Shown: positions 11,672 through 23,285, numbered from the stretch's first letter. The stretch: DNA of 64,000 bases from Pelodera strongyloides (GCA_036852015.1 JAANDG010000142.1:1-64000); one strand, 5' to 3'. The notes: generated from the letters alone by a model not told the origin. Translations and numbers: made by a program.

Positions 11672-13651
11672 CAAGAAAATAACTCACTAATTAATTCTTT
11701 CGACCATTTCCATTCTTTTGTCCTCACAATTGCTAATTAAACCGAAAATCGCATTTTTCTTCAGCAAAAATTCTTCTTCTGCAAATGCATCAAATCTGCG
11801 TATAGCGGACGAGTCGGTGCTATTTCTGAATAAAAAAATGTTTTTTATCTTTTATTTCTTGAAAAAAATCTGTACAAGAAAAAAATGTGTTGAAACACTC
11901 ACAGTTTCACGAATTTCGTCCCACTATAGGAGTAGATTACCTCAGATTTTGGGGAATACGTCATAGTCCAGTTGAAAAAATTTTCTGAACAAAAAAAAAC
12001 TTTTTTTGCGCCGCAAAACAAAATAAGAAACGACGCACTAATGATAAATACTAAGTTATTATTATTCGGGTAAAGAAGTTTACATGTATACACAGCAATT
12101 TTCATCTTTGGGCCCGAAGTTTTTTTAAAGCGAAATACCGGCTGGTTCTTGAAACGCATCGTGGATACCTGGATTCTGGATTCCTATGCAGCTTATGCAT
12201 AAGTTAGAATAAAAAAATCGAGCTAAATTCGAGTAAATTAGCTGTTGAGTTGTCCACGATGCGTTTCAAAAACCGGCCGGAATTTCGCCTTAAATAAGCG
12301 CAACAGTCTTGTTAATGAGAACCTCATTCAAAATGCTAAACACTTACTCGGATAAACCCATTCTCCCGCATTATGTGGTGCCTCCAACGTCCAGAAAATG
12401 TACACTTGATTCTGTTTCAAAATATGATAGATAAATAAAAAAATATTAATAATGTAGCAAAAACTATAAATTACATATATAATATGTTCACGTATTAACA
12501 AGAAAACAGGAAGAATATCAGGTCACAAAATATTTTTACCTGATTTCTATACCGTGGATGTGGTTTGTCTACTGTATCTCTTGAATGGAATACAATTGCA
12601 TCGGATACTTTTGCGTACGAACGGTCCACGGTGAATACGCATTTATCCTTAAAAACTGAACAAAATGCATTGTTTGAGAATTTAAATCACAGTGCCGAGG
12701 GCATAATAAAAATACTGTATGTGATAAAAGATATACTTATATATACACGATTATTGCGCATGCAACCATTAAAATACGCATAGCGTAAAAAAATCAAAAT
12801 CGGCATTTCGCACATTCAATATAATCTATAAACGGCATCATTCTTCGATTTTTGAATACTTTTCAACTATAACCGAAGAAAATTCTAACCTTATTTTCGC
12901 AATTATTGACCGGAGAAAATGGCTCATCTCCAAACATACGGTTCCATGCGAGGAGTATCTTTTTGTCCCTGAACTTTGATATTAAAGCAGTAGTGTACCT
13001 ACTTTGGGAAATTTGCATAAGATACCCAAATCGTATACTATGCATGTGTACTAAATTTTTGTTGCCCGTCCGAAGCTGCAATGCGCCAAATTTACTACGA
13101 TACATAGTAAATAGGAAATTCGGCAGCCGGACATACATATAACATAACATAACATAACATTTATTACGAACATAAAATGTCGGACAAGTGATGGAAATGT
13201 GTTGGTATTCGAATTTGAGACGGTCAGAAGCCAATTTACCTCCGCCAGAACTACCCAGACTAACATTTTTTTACACTTTTTCTGATGTGTGGCCGATTTT
13301 CCATGATTATACAACCACTTCAAATATAAATATAATTTAAAATACCATAGATGAAGCCTGCCTCACTCACTTTTCTGGGTTTTCTTCCAATACATTTGGT
13401 GGCTCGAAATTGCTGAGTATGAGTGGGTCCGTGAATATTTTTCGAAATTTTTCCTCCGCGAAATTTCCTTTTGTTACAATTGGTTCTTCCATTGCCGTTA
13501 TATCAGCACTATTTGTTGTATTTGTAGTTTGTAGTTTGAGCGCTGTGATGCTTGTAGTCTGAGGGTTGTACACCATGACGATCAATAACATGCAAGTTAC
13601 AACGGCTGGAAAATCGATAAACTGTGAACTCTTCCTATCTATACTATGCAT
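9825..13651 (-). CDS. FUT-c: complete family 10 alpha-1,3-fucosyltransferase-like gene with C-terminal membrane segment
   Basis: Eleven exons: 13651-13371, 12968-12890, 12647-12540, 12411-12348, 11984-11903, 11825-11688, 11307-11186, 11040-10917, 10648-10577, 10496-10364 and 10025-9825. They join to 1404 nt, 467 residues, with the same intron phases as FUT-b. I chose the ATG opening MHSIDRKSS because it directly precedes the membrane segment (about 14-29); an upstream in-frame ATG at 13747 lies in repeat-like sequence. The Thr/Ser-rich stem (about 35-60) is longer than in FUT-b. Conserved blocks are SDAIVFHSRDTVDKPHP, FNWTMTYSPKSE, LAGRCGFDENW, ENSDCWSYVTEKTF (about 300-313) and PPKTFIFLDDF. 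A second hydrophobic segment lies at about 426-447, followed by a 20-residue charged tail. FUT-b follows 800 bases downstream on the same strand; each gene is monocistronic as far as I can see. Confidence 0.92.
11642..11671. repeat. Poly(A) tract
   Basis: About 30 consecutive A in FUT-c intron 6, next to the exon 6 donor. Read in the minus frame it gives a meaningless poly-Phe start. Confidence 0.9.
12125..12293. mobile_element. TTAA fold-back element, family B, copy 1
   Basis: 169 bp, bounded by TTAA, termini AGCGAAATACCGGC and inverse. The arms are inverted for about 55 bases, with an AT-rich unpaired middle. It lies in FUT-c intron 4. Confidence 0.88.
12974..13150. repeat. Decayed TTAA element related to family A, plus ACATA repeats
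   Basis: Begins TTAAAGCAGTAGTG and shares 'gggaaatttgcataagatac' with the family A arms. The phrase GTCCGAAGCTGCAA(T/G)GCGCCAAAT recurs at 13705, so the two stretches derive from one element. The right end runs into (ACATA)n at 13135-13160. In FUT-c intron 1. Confidence 0.5.
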
Positions 13652-16211
13652 CGATATCGATAAACTGAGAACTCTTCCTATCTGTACTATGCAAATTTTT
13701 GGGCCCCGTCCGAAGCTGCAAGGCGCCAAATTTATTGAACACCGCATATATCAGCGTACACATTTAGAATATTCAAATGGATTTGTTTCAACTATATTTT
13801 CTGGATGGATGAGGTAAATCCTTCAGCTTGGTATCAATAATCAATTACTTACAGGCCGAATGAAAATGTACAACTTTTTTTTAGCAAGCAACCCATAAAA
13901 TCCACAAGAAATAAGCGAATTATTGAATTTACCTCCACATATTGTGCAAAAAAGCCGTCTTTTCCCGGTACATAGTCGGAATGGTTCCCGTATTAAACTG
14001 TTGATACATCCATCCATTTTTTTATATATTTAATTAAAAAAAATAAGTAAAACTGCACGCACTGAAAATTGATGAAATATTATTGTGCGACAGAGAGAAA
14101 ACAGGTTACTTTCGGAAGTAAACGTGTATTTATTTATTTATTAAATAACACCGAGGTGCGCATCAAATAATATGATGAAGAGAAATCAATGCACGTATAA
14201 CGAAACCATTTGTACTGTAGTCGAGTAGCAATCGGGTTAGTTACACACTATATTTGCTAGAAAAATATGTAAACAATTTATCGTAAGGAGAAGCCATAAA
14301 TGCGAGAATGCCAATCTTTGTTTTCCTATAAATGGAAAATATGAAGACAAGTAAAACAATGAAGAAGGTCGAATAACTAAAATATCGAAATAAAGGAGAG
14401 AACTATACATAATTGTACATGAGCTGATAATCAAGAGAAAAATGTGGCCCATATGGGACCCCGTTTCGACCCCGTTTCGACCCCTGTCGTATACGAGGAC
14501 TTTTACCATGGTGGGGTCTCGTCAATACGACGGCAATAGCTAAGCTAAATCGGATATACGTTTTCACACAAAAATGAAGCAAACGTTGAGTTCAAGTCAG
14601 GCCTACAAACCTCTGGCCTGATTGTCATCCCGTTCTATGAGTAACATGCCAAATTATGAACGTTTCAAGATAAGCGTTTTAGATAAGAAAGTGCGATTGC
14701 GCCTGCTTATTTTATTTCTCTATAAGTTTGAGAAGGCTCCCCATTTGAGCAACTTTAAGGAGTGAAAATTAATGGAACGACAGAAAATCTATTTCGTGGT
14801 CTTATGGGGGGAGTGATGAACGTTTGAAAAATATCGGCGTAGGAAGCAATGAAAGATAATTAAAAAATATTAATTTATTTTTTTTTCCACAGAAAGGTGC
14901 TTATGTATGGAATACAGAAACGTTTGTCGAAAACCAAACAGCCGTCATGTCAATAAAAGAGAGCTTTGCCCAATTTGCCCCACTGCTTGGTGCCTATGAG
15001 TCTTCAGCAGCAGTGGTCAGTAGAATATGCTAACCCAGAAGTGAGTCATCCCTCAATCCTTCTATTTTATCTTATATGCAGTACAACTCGCAACTGTTAT
15101 CGCGCCGCGCATCTCGGTCAGTCTGCGACAGGTGTCCTAAGCACCCTTCAGCGAAATTCCGACTAAGATAGGGCGAAGTCGCAGCGCACCCGCTTATCTG
15201 CTTCTGCATCAATTTATCATGTTTGCCGGGCCTCTAACCCTACTCTGACAGTCTGACAAAAGTAGAAACCCGGTTTCATTCTTAAAATCTAGGAACTGCG
15301 CAGCTCACCGACGACTCACGAACGGTTTACGTACGGATTTATTTCAAAATAGTATTAATTTGTTTAAAATAGCACGGCTTTGATACGGAACTGTTTCAAA
15401 AAGCACGGTTCTGGGACACTTTTGCTGCAGGACCTGTCAAATGCGTTATTCGCATGGGTTACGGTGGGCATTTGACGTTCATGTAAGTGGTGTTGGTGTA
15501 CCTGTACCGTGTCAAAGCGCAGGAGTGTAATCCAAGTTATGTTGGCGCTGCGCGCTAACAAAGGATAACTTTTCTCTGAAAAGTACTTTTCCAAACTAAT
15601 CTTTGTGAAAAAACCATATAAAGATATAAAGTTTCAGTACCGACTGTCATCCTGGCTAAGCCTTTGGCATGTTTAAAGCGAAATACCGGCCAGTTTTTGA
15701 AACGCACTGCGTACACCTGCTTTCTTATGCAGCATATGCAAATGAACATAAATTAGAATAAAAACTAGACCCCAATTAGACCCCTCGTTGCATAAATGCG
15801 TACGAATGGTAGTACTGGAGATGCGTTTCAAAAACCGGCCGGTATTTCGCTTTAAAAAAATGGACGGATTTATGAATTGTCTATTACGGAGGCCACTACA
15901 ACTGTTTACCGGGAAAAGACGGATTATATTCATAGTGGCTAGAGGTAAATACAATAATTCGTAAATTTATTGTTGTATCGCTACACCAGACGTGCGCATG
16001 GGAAAACCGCTATGTTGTAAATTTAACATTATGTTGTAAAGTATGGTCCTACAATTACAATTATGAGGTTCAATTATTCGGCGAACAGATGGCGCAGTGC
16101 GGCGCTGTCCCGACCAGCGCAGACAAGCTTCGTTGCACGAGATTTACTTTTTTTTTATTGTTCAATTCAGTTATCGAAATCCTAAACATCTCTCAATTTC
16201 TACATTTGCAG
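13652..16211. other. Intergenic stretch with repeat ends; one unassigned exon-like frame
   Basis: At 14120-14165 lies an inverted copy of a LINE-like tail (TTTATTTATTTATTAAATAA plus 'caccgaggtgcg'), matching 43890-43925 on the other strand. From 14893 an acceptor-like CACAG opens about 47 codons (KGAYVWNTETFVENQ...) ending at TAA 15031; I do not recognise it. The rest is AT-rich with no supported gene. Confidence 0.4.
15673..15855. mobile_element. TTAA fold-back element, family B, copy 2
   Basis: 183 bp with TTAA at both ends, terminal AGCGAAATACCGGCC and inverse, inner arms GTTTTTGAAACGCA. The central part holds 'agaccccaattagacccc', also seen in copies 4 and 5. Confidence 0.9.
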
Positions 16212-16353
16212 TTACCTGGAAGGCAACAGTGCCGCTTACATGGAATACTTTCAATGGCGACATGAATATGGAACGATATATACTGCAGGAGAAGAAAAAA
16301 TTTTCCAAGTTTGCCAAAAACTTTTGAAGAAAAGTTACGCTTCTAATTTTTTT
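16212..16353 (+). pseudogene. Orphan exon of a family 10 fucosyltransferase (exon 10 equivalent)
   Basis: After TTTGCAG an exon opens with YLEGNSAAYMEYFQWRHEYGT, matching exon 10 of the FUT genes. It then reads KIFQVCQKLLKKSY where the siblings have NFCGICQKLVEKSY, losing one residue and the first cysteine of the CxxC pair. No GT donor follows at the expected place, and the frame ends at TAA 16354. No exon 9 or 11 equivalent lies near. It is either the relic of a seventh gene copy or a duplicated exon. Confidence 0.8.
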
Positions 16354-17534
16354 TAACCTTTCTTTGTTACTACGATATTTACATTTACAAGCTCAGGGTG
16401 CGTTTCTTTATTTTGCTCGGTACGTTTTTATTTTCCCTTCTCCGCGAAAACCCTTTATTGTTAGCCAAAGGTTTCAAAAAAAAACCCTGACCTGCTGACA
16501 ATGAGTGAGGTATACCGTTTTACTAACAAATTGAAAGTTTCCAGAAATCCGTTTCACAACTACACCTTTTGTACACTCGTTCTCTTTGGAATGGGAAAAT
16601 ATACATCTACAGAGGTGTCCTCTTTGCATTATCCCCACTTGAATTTCATTAGTTTCATAGATTTCCCGGGCTAATTAATAAACATTTTTATTTGGAATTG
16701 AATTTTTTAAGGGTACATTGAAAGGAGTCTCTACAACGAATTTGAAAGAAGTCTTTATTGGCATATTGGCGCTTATTCTGTAAAATAAGTTTTTCATAGC
16801 CCTTTTATTTACTTATTTGGAGATGATTGCAAATAAACGAATTCGAATTTAGATATTCAAGGAGTGGTCCTAGAATTACAATCCTTAGCTTTATTCTTTT
16901 CTCTTATCTTGCCTTGTACAATTTCTCAGATCTATGTTCCTCATTCGCAGTTTAGCGGTAATCGTAATCACACGTTTCCTCCCAAACAAGCGGGAAACGC
17001 GGGATTCCGTCTTTATTGCGAGCGCTAATTAGGGACCTTGCCGCTAACACTAGGCCTTGCCTAGTGTTTAATTGCGGGACATGATTCGCTAATCTGTCAA
17101 GAAATATGCGACTTTTCTTATTGCGCGGGATTGGATGATTACCTGCCAGGAAACGCGGGATTTATTTTTGTTTCGCGGGAAAAGTGCAGTAGAAGAACAG
17201 AGATATTCCAACTCGGATCATTTGCTTATGTTAATTTATTCCTTTGTCGGCTTCGCAAAATGATAAAATGTGGACGTTTTAGGTTTGATCAGGGCATCAT
17301 GTGCCTGTGCAAGCGATCGGGATCATTATAAAGCTATAAATTTATACAAGGCAAACATAGGAAATGGGCGAACCCATTTCATGTGGTGACTGCGCACTGA
17401 GCTGAGCACTGATTTGTTTTTGTGGGCCATCCCATTTGATGACCAGCATGTGGTACCGTCATCAACTGGTCACCAAATGGTCACTATCCAATCATCAAGT
17501 AGATTTTTAAGTGGCCACCATGGCTCTATTCAAG

Positions 17535-17648
17535 AATAGCCGTCCCATGGAAGTATGGCCGTCCCATTTAAAAATAACCGTCCATGGGAAGACCAGCCGT
17601 CCCAAAAAAGTATAGCCGTCCCATAGCGAGGACAACCGTCCCATGGGA
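17535..17648 (+). repeat. Short irregular tandem repeat, GCCGTCCCATGG unit
   Basis: Six copies of a 20-24 base unit containing (A)GCCGTCCCA, spaced irregularly, just upstream of the possible first exon of FUT-d. It keeps a false open frame on both strands. Confidence 0.7.
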
Positions 17649-17708
17649 AACCATTTGGTGACGGGCCAGCGACGGTTTTTTTGTGGTTTCGGCAATTATT
17701 CCGTTTTC

Positions 17709-18058
17709 ATGTCTACAGTCACATTAGCACTCCTACTCCTACATAGTGCATTGTACCTTATCAAGACTATAAAAGTGGTTTCCCATTTAACCGAAAGTCT
17801 TCCTTATCTAGTAGTAAAAAATACCAGTTTCAGTCTGTAAAATTTTCGCTTCGCACTTTGCATCTGTAATGCCTATATAACTCGATTGTTAGCTTATTTT
17901 TCATAAATCTCGATCCATCGATTTCAGTATGCCTGTATGTGTAGTGTGTACCATTATAAAAGCAATTGTACGTATGTATTTAGCATTAATAATTAACAGA
18001 CCCAACCGACTATTTCAAGCTCTGATGTCTGGGCCCATAACCCGCTCACAATACTTTG
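17709..18058 (+). CDS. Two small exons encoding hydrophobic protein; possible 5' exons of FUT-d or a separate small gene
   Basis: Exon A, 17709-17836, starts MSTVTLALLLLHSALYLIKT and ends at donor GTAAAA in phase 2. Exon B, 17928-18058, starts after ATTTCAG and reads MPVCVVCTIIKAIV..., with hydrophobic stretches, ending ITRSQYFG at donor GTAAGA in phase 1. The next acceptor in phase is 18351, the FUT-d membrane exon, and the three exons join in frame. This would give FUT-d an unusual hydrophobic N-terminal extension. Equally, these may be exons of an unrelated small membrane protein, since a one-in-three phase match can arise by chance. I do not recognise the family. Confidence 0.4.
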
Positions 18059-18161
18059 GTAAGATATGCAATTCTTCATTTAATTTCTATTGCCTTGTGA
18101 AAACAACCCAATTTGGTTGTAAAAGATTTTCTGCTGGATTTTCCTTTTACTTTCATTTTCG

Positions 18162-18332
18162 TTAAAGCGAAATGCTAGCCTCTTTGGAAAACTTGCATGT
18201 GATAAGCAAATCCTATGTATCCTATGCTAATTTTGTACGATCGTCCACGGCAATCGTACAAAATTAGCATAGGATACATAGGATTTGCTAATCTTATGCA
18301 AATTTTCCAAAGGGGATAGCATTTCGCTTTAA
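18162..18332. mobile_element. TTAA fold-back element, family A, copy 2
   Basis: 171-bp palindrome with clean TTAA ends, termini AGCGAAATGCTAGCC. It ends 17 bases before the acceptor of the FUT-d membrane exon at 18351. Confidence 0.92.
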
Positions 18333-18350
18333 TAATTGATGGAAATTTAG

Positions 18351-21300
18351 TGGTGACGATTCTACTCTTGCTTTTTCTGTTCTATCGGACATTTGACACT
18401 CCGATATCTGTTGGACATTCCTTCAACTTGAAAATTCGTTCTGCCGACATAAATCTTCAAGCGCAAAACGCATTTAAAGAAACATTCAAACGAAAAAGGA
18501 AAGGCATTCTCCGCAACTATGAACCACACAATGTACTAAATGAGAAACCAAGTTACGAAAAGTTAGTTTCATCTTACGAAAAGGTATTTCTGGCGAAAGT
18601 GCGGCGTACATGGGGCGAACTTGTGTTGTGGTGTACGTATAGCGCAACTTAAGTTTTTCCCAAAACTCTGGTATTACAAATTGAACATCATCACTGATGA
18701 AACTTGCGTAAACGTGGGTCCGCAACATAGGCACGGTGTATCCTCTCTTAGGGTGCGCGCGGTAAATAAGCCACATGTCTGCCATCGGTGTTCAATTCCA
18801 CTTCGCGCGCTTCTTAGGGAAGGCTTGTGGTGTGCATCACGGGTACCGTTCGCGCGTCATGCGCCCCTGGCACGCCCATGTGGCGGGCACTCTTTTTTTT
18901 CTGCGCGGCGATAGCGCGGAGTTTCACGTCGTTTACTTTGCGTGAGTTTCGTCAATCTAAAAATCGTATGGTAAATCAAACATTTTAGGGATAAACCAGT
19001 AATCTTGGTATGGAATCGCATGTTCGGAAAAGACCCTTTTTCTACTCTACACGAATGTCCTTTAAAGGTACTGTTTGTTGGCAAATAAAATTAATTGCAG
19101 ATTTATGTTTTACGTACGTGTATTGGATCTAAGGTCCAAAGAACCATAGACCGGTATGAACCGTCGGCACTTGTGTATATATAACCTCAGTTCCACTGAT
19201 TACATCACTTTTGAACATGAGACCAGTCATGTTTGCCCAGTGCGCGGTGGCCTATGAATTCCCGGAAATATGGATTCCATATGATACTCGATATATAGCT
19301 GTAAAACAGACGTGTACCTAACAATAGGGCATACATATGTTTGCCTTTTTCTGTTTTGTTGTACAGTATTTTGAACACTAATTGTGCGCTTTTTAGGAAA
19401 AGTGCATTTTTACCGAGAAACGTTCCTATGCAAAAGTGGCCGATGCAATTGTATTCCATTCAAGGAATACGGTAGACCGACCACATCCACGGTATAGAAA
19501 TCAGGTTGTTTATTGTTATATTTTATTGTCTTGTTGAGCGAATTGAAAGTCAAATAACCGTGGAACTAATAAAGCTAAATTTCAAGTCATCCCGAGATGT
19601 TTTTGTACAGGAACACTAAAACTTTGTACAAAGGTTGTACTGCACCTAAACTTCATACAAAATACAATCGAAATATATTTAGCATCAATTTTATGTTTTC
19701 TGGACTATGGAGGCGCCTCATCATGCCGGGGAATGGAGTTATCCAGGTCGGCTCTGGCATATCTTATTAAATAAAGGAGAAGAGTTTACTTTTTTGTTTG
19801 AAGCCGCATGTGAACGCAATGAAAATTTGAATATCTAAAGCGTCTAAAGGCTATGAAGGAGAGCCGGAGCCCGTCTTGAGCAAACGAAATCCGAATTTTA
19901 TTTCATATTTTTCAAGATACGTTGCAAATGTTTCGCACAAGTGTAATCACTGATGTTCCTGCATTGAAAGTCGCCTCAGGCGGCGAGAGCCGTCTGGTAA
20001 TTATTATAAAATAGAAAGGTTTGAAACCGTGTGGTTTTGTTTGTTTTTTACGACCGCAACGCTTTTCTACATTTCAGGCGTTTCACATGAGTAGACCATC
20101 TTTTGACAACTTGCCAACATTAGCGCAGTTTATTACATAGGCTTTGGAAAATACGCTTCAGGCGTTACATCTAAAGATGTCCTCTTCGAAGCATCGTCTA
20201 CGTAGCGTTTGAAAGTCGCCTAAAATTATAAGTATACTAGTATACATCTTTTGTAGAAGCTGACAATGAGAGCAAAAGTCTCGAATATCTCAACAAGGCA
20301 TTAGTTTTTTTTTTTTACTATTTTGTATTTTCAGACAATTTCTTCAATTGGACAATGAGCTATTCTCTAAAATCCGATGTATACAGAGGACGGCTGGAAT
20401 TTCAAAAAAGGTAAAAAAAAATTCTGTAAAAACAATGATATTTTGCTTGTTTTTTGACCGTACATTAGACCATAAAATAGGCATAGGCCAATAGGGAATT
20501 CTCTAAATACAAGTAAACTCGAAGCAAAATGAAAATTTTGTAGTGACTGCGACCTTTTATTTAAAACACTTTTCAGAAACATAAAATTCTACAAATCGCT
20601 GCCCCTGCAACACTTCGAACCGTTTCCTGAGGAACTATTTTCTCAAAAGAAAAGGGCAATTTTCGGTTTGATCAGCAATTGCGCTTCATCCGAATTTGGA
20701 AGAAGAATGGACATTGTGCACAAGATTAAAGAGTGAATCTCATATTATTTACCTTTTTTTCACCAACATTTGAAATCCTGAAGACATAAAGTATGCAAAG
20801 GTTTATGAGCGCACTCATATAGAAGTAATAGAAGTAAAAAAAAAAACAGATTTTTCAGTAAATATCCAGTCAATTTGGCCGGTAAATGTGGCTGGGATAA
20901 AAAGTGGAAAAATCTTTGTCCCAAGGAAAAGAACGGAATCTGGCAAGACTGTACGAAAAAGATTGAAGAAACAATTAATGGTGTGGAAGAAATATAAATG
21001 TATTGTTTCTAGAGAGAGGATGGAAAGGGAGAGAAAGAGAGAGAGAGAGAGACAGAGAGAGAGAGAAAGATAAAGGGAGAGACTGGATTTTTTTTCATTT
21101 TAGATCATTTATTCTATTTTGTTCTTGAGAATTCGGAATGTTGGACCTATGTGACGGAAAAGACATTTAATCGTATTCATCTCCACTCCATTCCGATCGC
21201 AAGCCGAAGAAGCATTTATGAACCACTGGAAGTTTTTCTTTCATTTTGTATTCCACTAGTTATGTTATCCTCTTATTAGTCTTATTGTTAGCTCTGAAAT

Positions 21301-22130
21301 TGCCCAGATGCCGCCGCATCGGCACCTGGGCACGTGTTCTTGCGATTCTGTCGCGGCGCAAATAATCGATCATTACTTCTTCGTCGAGCTCTGAATTTTT
21401 ATTTAGAAATTTTCCGCCAAAAACCTTCATATTCCTCGACGATTTTGAAAATGTTGAGCAGTTTTCCAGTCACCTTCGGTAAGAGCCGCAGAAAATATTG
21501 ACATAGAGTATTATGGCATTTTTCACGCTGTATGGATATCATAGACATCCACGAAAGAGTGACTTTATTATTTGTATTCTACTCTTTGGCAGGATTTTGT
21601 AGCTTACAGTACCAGGACAAGTTTCTCTTCCTAGAAGAAAAATTCAATAACCATCTCATATTCGCATATTCTCTTTCAGATATCAGTTTCCGACGCAGCA
21701 AACAGTCTTTCACCATTTTTGGTTCCTTTGTTTTACTTTTATTTATTTTCACAGGTATTTGGAAGGGAACAAAACTGCTTATATGGAATATTTTCAATGG
21801 CGCAGTGAATATGGTGCAGTTAACACAGGAAATATCGAGCTTTTCTGCGGTTTGTGTCGAAAACTATTGCAAAAGGAAACTACACCTCGGATTGCAAGTT
21901 TTCTATATTTTTTTTTTATTTTTTTTTTCTAATTATCTTTATAAAAACAGTAAAAAGTTCTATTTTCTGTGCGTATACTTTATAAGCCCGTACTGCGCCA
22001 AGCAGGCTTATTTTCAGTAAAATGGATGGAAAAAATACATTCGAAATTTTTATGTTTTCAGATCAGAAACCCTTTTCTTGAGTACACGTTCTGCTACAAA
22101 GATGATATATGGAAAGAAGTTAATAATTAA
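18351..22130 (+). CDS. FUT-d: family 10 fucosyltransferase-like gene, probably damaged
   Basis: Exons: 18351-18561 (membrane segment VVTILLLLFLFY), 18989-19067, 19397-19504, 19683-19746, 20335-20410, 20577-20732, 20859-20980, 21104-21227, 21407-21478, 21755-21893 and 22062-22130. Phases match FUT-b. Conserved blocks are present: ADAIVFHSRNTVDRPHP, FYVFWTMEAPHHAGEW, FNWTMSYS, ENSECWTYVTEKTF, PPKTFIFLDDF and YMEYFQWRSEYG. Oddities: the donor after exon 8 (YEPL) reads GG where every sibling has GT, with no in-frame substitute; the donor after exon 10 is GC (GCAAGT); the last exon stops at TAA 22128 while a further C-terminal hydrophobic segment (ALLVILSLVIVIIFLLYIF) follows one frame over. No ATG precedes the membrane segment in its exon, so the start must be in an upstream exon. 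Likely a pseudogene or a gene with an unusual splice site. Confidence 0.75.
21011..21080 (+). repeat. (GA)n microsatellite
   Basis: Imperfect GA repeat inside a FUT-d intron, between the exons for LAGKCGWD and ENSECWTY. Confidence 0.9.
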
Positions 22131-22254
22131 AATTGCTCTACTTGTGATCTTGTCACTTGTCATTGTTATAATTTTTCTTTTGTACATTTTTGGCTCATCA
22201 TATGGCTCACTTTTCAATTTATGTTACTTTGTAACATTGTATGATACAATTTAA
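22131..22254 (+). pseudogene. Frameshifted C-terminal membrane segment of FUT-d
   Basis: Directly after the FUT-d stop, another frame reads IKIALLVILSLVIVIIFLLY and continues to TAA at about 22252. Its position corresponds to the C-terminal membrane segments of FUT-b and FUT-c, so one indel near 22124 most simply explains the early stop. Confidence 0.65.
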
Positions 22255-22398
22255 ACGAACTATGCCTTTTTTACTGATCTCGTCCGTTCCTGATACAACG
22301 GGAAACTCCGCCACAGCGTGGCTGCGCAAAAACCTTTAGGGTGCGCGGCGGTGGTTGCGAAAGCGAAATGGCGCAGCGGTGGCGCCGCGCCCCCACCT

Positions 22399-22580
22399 TT
22401 AAAGCGATATACCGGCCGGTTTTAGAAACGCATCGTGGACAATTGAATTCGTATGTATTTGTGCTAATTTACTCAAATTTAGCTCGATTTTTTATTTCAA
22501 TTTATGCTCATTTGTATAAGCTGCATAAGAATGTTGGTCTACTCGATGTGTTTCAAAAACCGGCCAGTATTTCGCTTTAA
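22399..22580. mobile_element. TTAA fold-back element, family B, copy 3, nested in a GC-rich inverted repeat
   Basis: 182 bp with TTAA at both ends. It interrupts a GC-rich fold-back: left part 22285-22398 (gggaaactccgccacagcg..., ggtgcgcgg) and right part 22581-22670 (aaccggagttt..., ggtggcgcacc, cgctgtggcgga). Confidence 0.85.
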
Positions 22581-23106
22581 AGACGCGTCGCGGGCGCCCC
22601 AACCGGAGTTTAACAACGGTGGCGCACCTTCATAAGGTCCCGCTGTGGCGGACCATCTGTTTGTGCCCGACGATGGCGCATCAGTGTATTCTGTCATATA
22701 TATTTGTCTTTGTTAAGAAATAACTACGGTTTTCTACAGCAGCTCTAAATAATGACATCCTTCGGTATGAAAATTGTCACACAGACACAGACACACCGAA
22801 ATAAAAACGCAGACAAACATGACAATGAGATCACAAATGAATAATAAGTTAAATGTAAACGTTCAGAAACACATTCGTACTCGTATATGCATTACATGGT
22901 TAATTCTTTTACTTTATTTATACTATATTACTGTCGACACATAAACATTAGGCAGCAGAAACCAAATAGAGCATTGCTTTAATTTTTAACTCTCCAATAA
23001 ATTTGTTACATTTATTTTTTTCATCCACTGAAAGGAGAGCTATCCGTGTGACAGAATGTGTAGTCGTGAAACGGATTTTCAATCTGGAAGAATAAATAAA
23101 TGCTGT

Positions 23107-23285
23107 GAGGGAATCATTCATGGGCGATACCTCCTGGCCCTAGCCCGAGCACGTCGAGAAATTTGTCATCTGGAACTCGTCGCCTACTGCTCAGGACCTC
23201 TGCGGAACATGTCATAAGCAAACTTTGAACAGTGAATTGGACACCCTTGAATAAAGATGCAGCTCTCGAGGTGTAAAATATTTAT
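23107..23285 (-). repeat. Interspersed repeat, family L, copy 1
   Basis: Contains CCTGGCCCTAGCCCGAGCAC, 'gacgagttcc' and 'ctgctcaggacctctgcgg' in fixed order; the same order occurs at 37800-37985 (same strand), 47245-47415 and 60545-60675 (opposite strand). It ends in TATTTATTTATTATTTG. Probably a SINE or retroelement terminal fragment. In FUT-e intron 10. Confidence 0.65.

Noticed and set aside
12974..13740. Functional regulatory duplication at the FUT-c 5' end (GTCCGAAGCTGCAA copies)
   Set aside because: The shared blocks match decayed mobile-element sequence, and one copy lies upstream of the start and one in intron 1 without sign of conservation.
13652..13747. Upstream in-frame ATG for FUT-c at 13747
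   Set aside because: It lies in sequence repeated at 13074 and would put a long unlike region before the membrane anchor; 13651 fits the sibling genes better.
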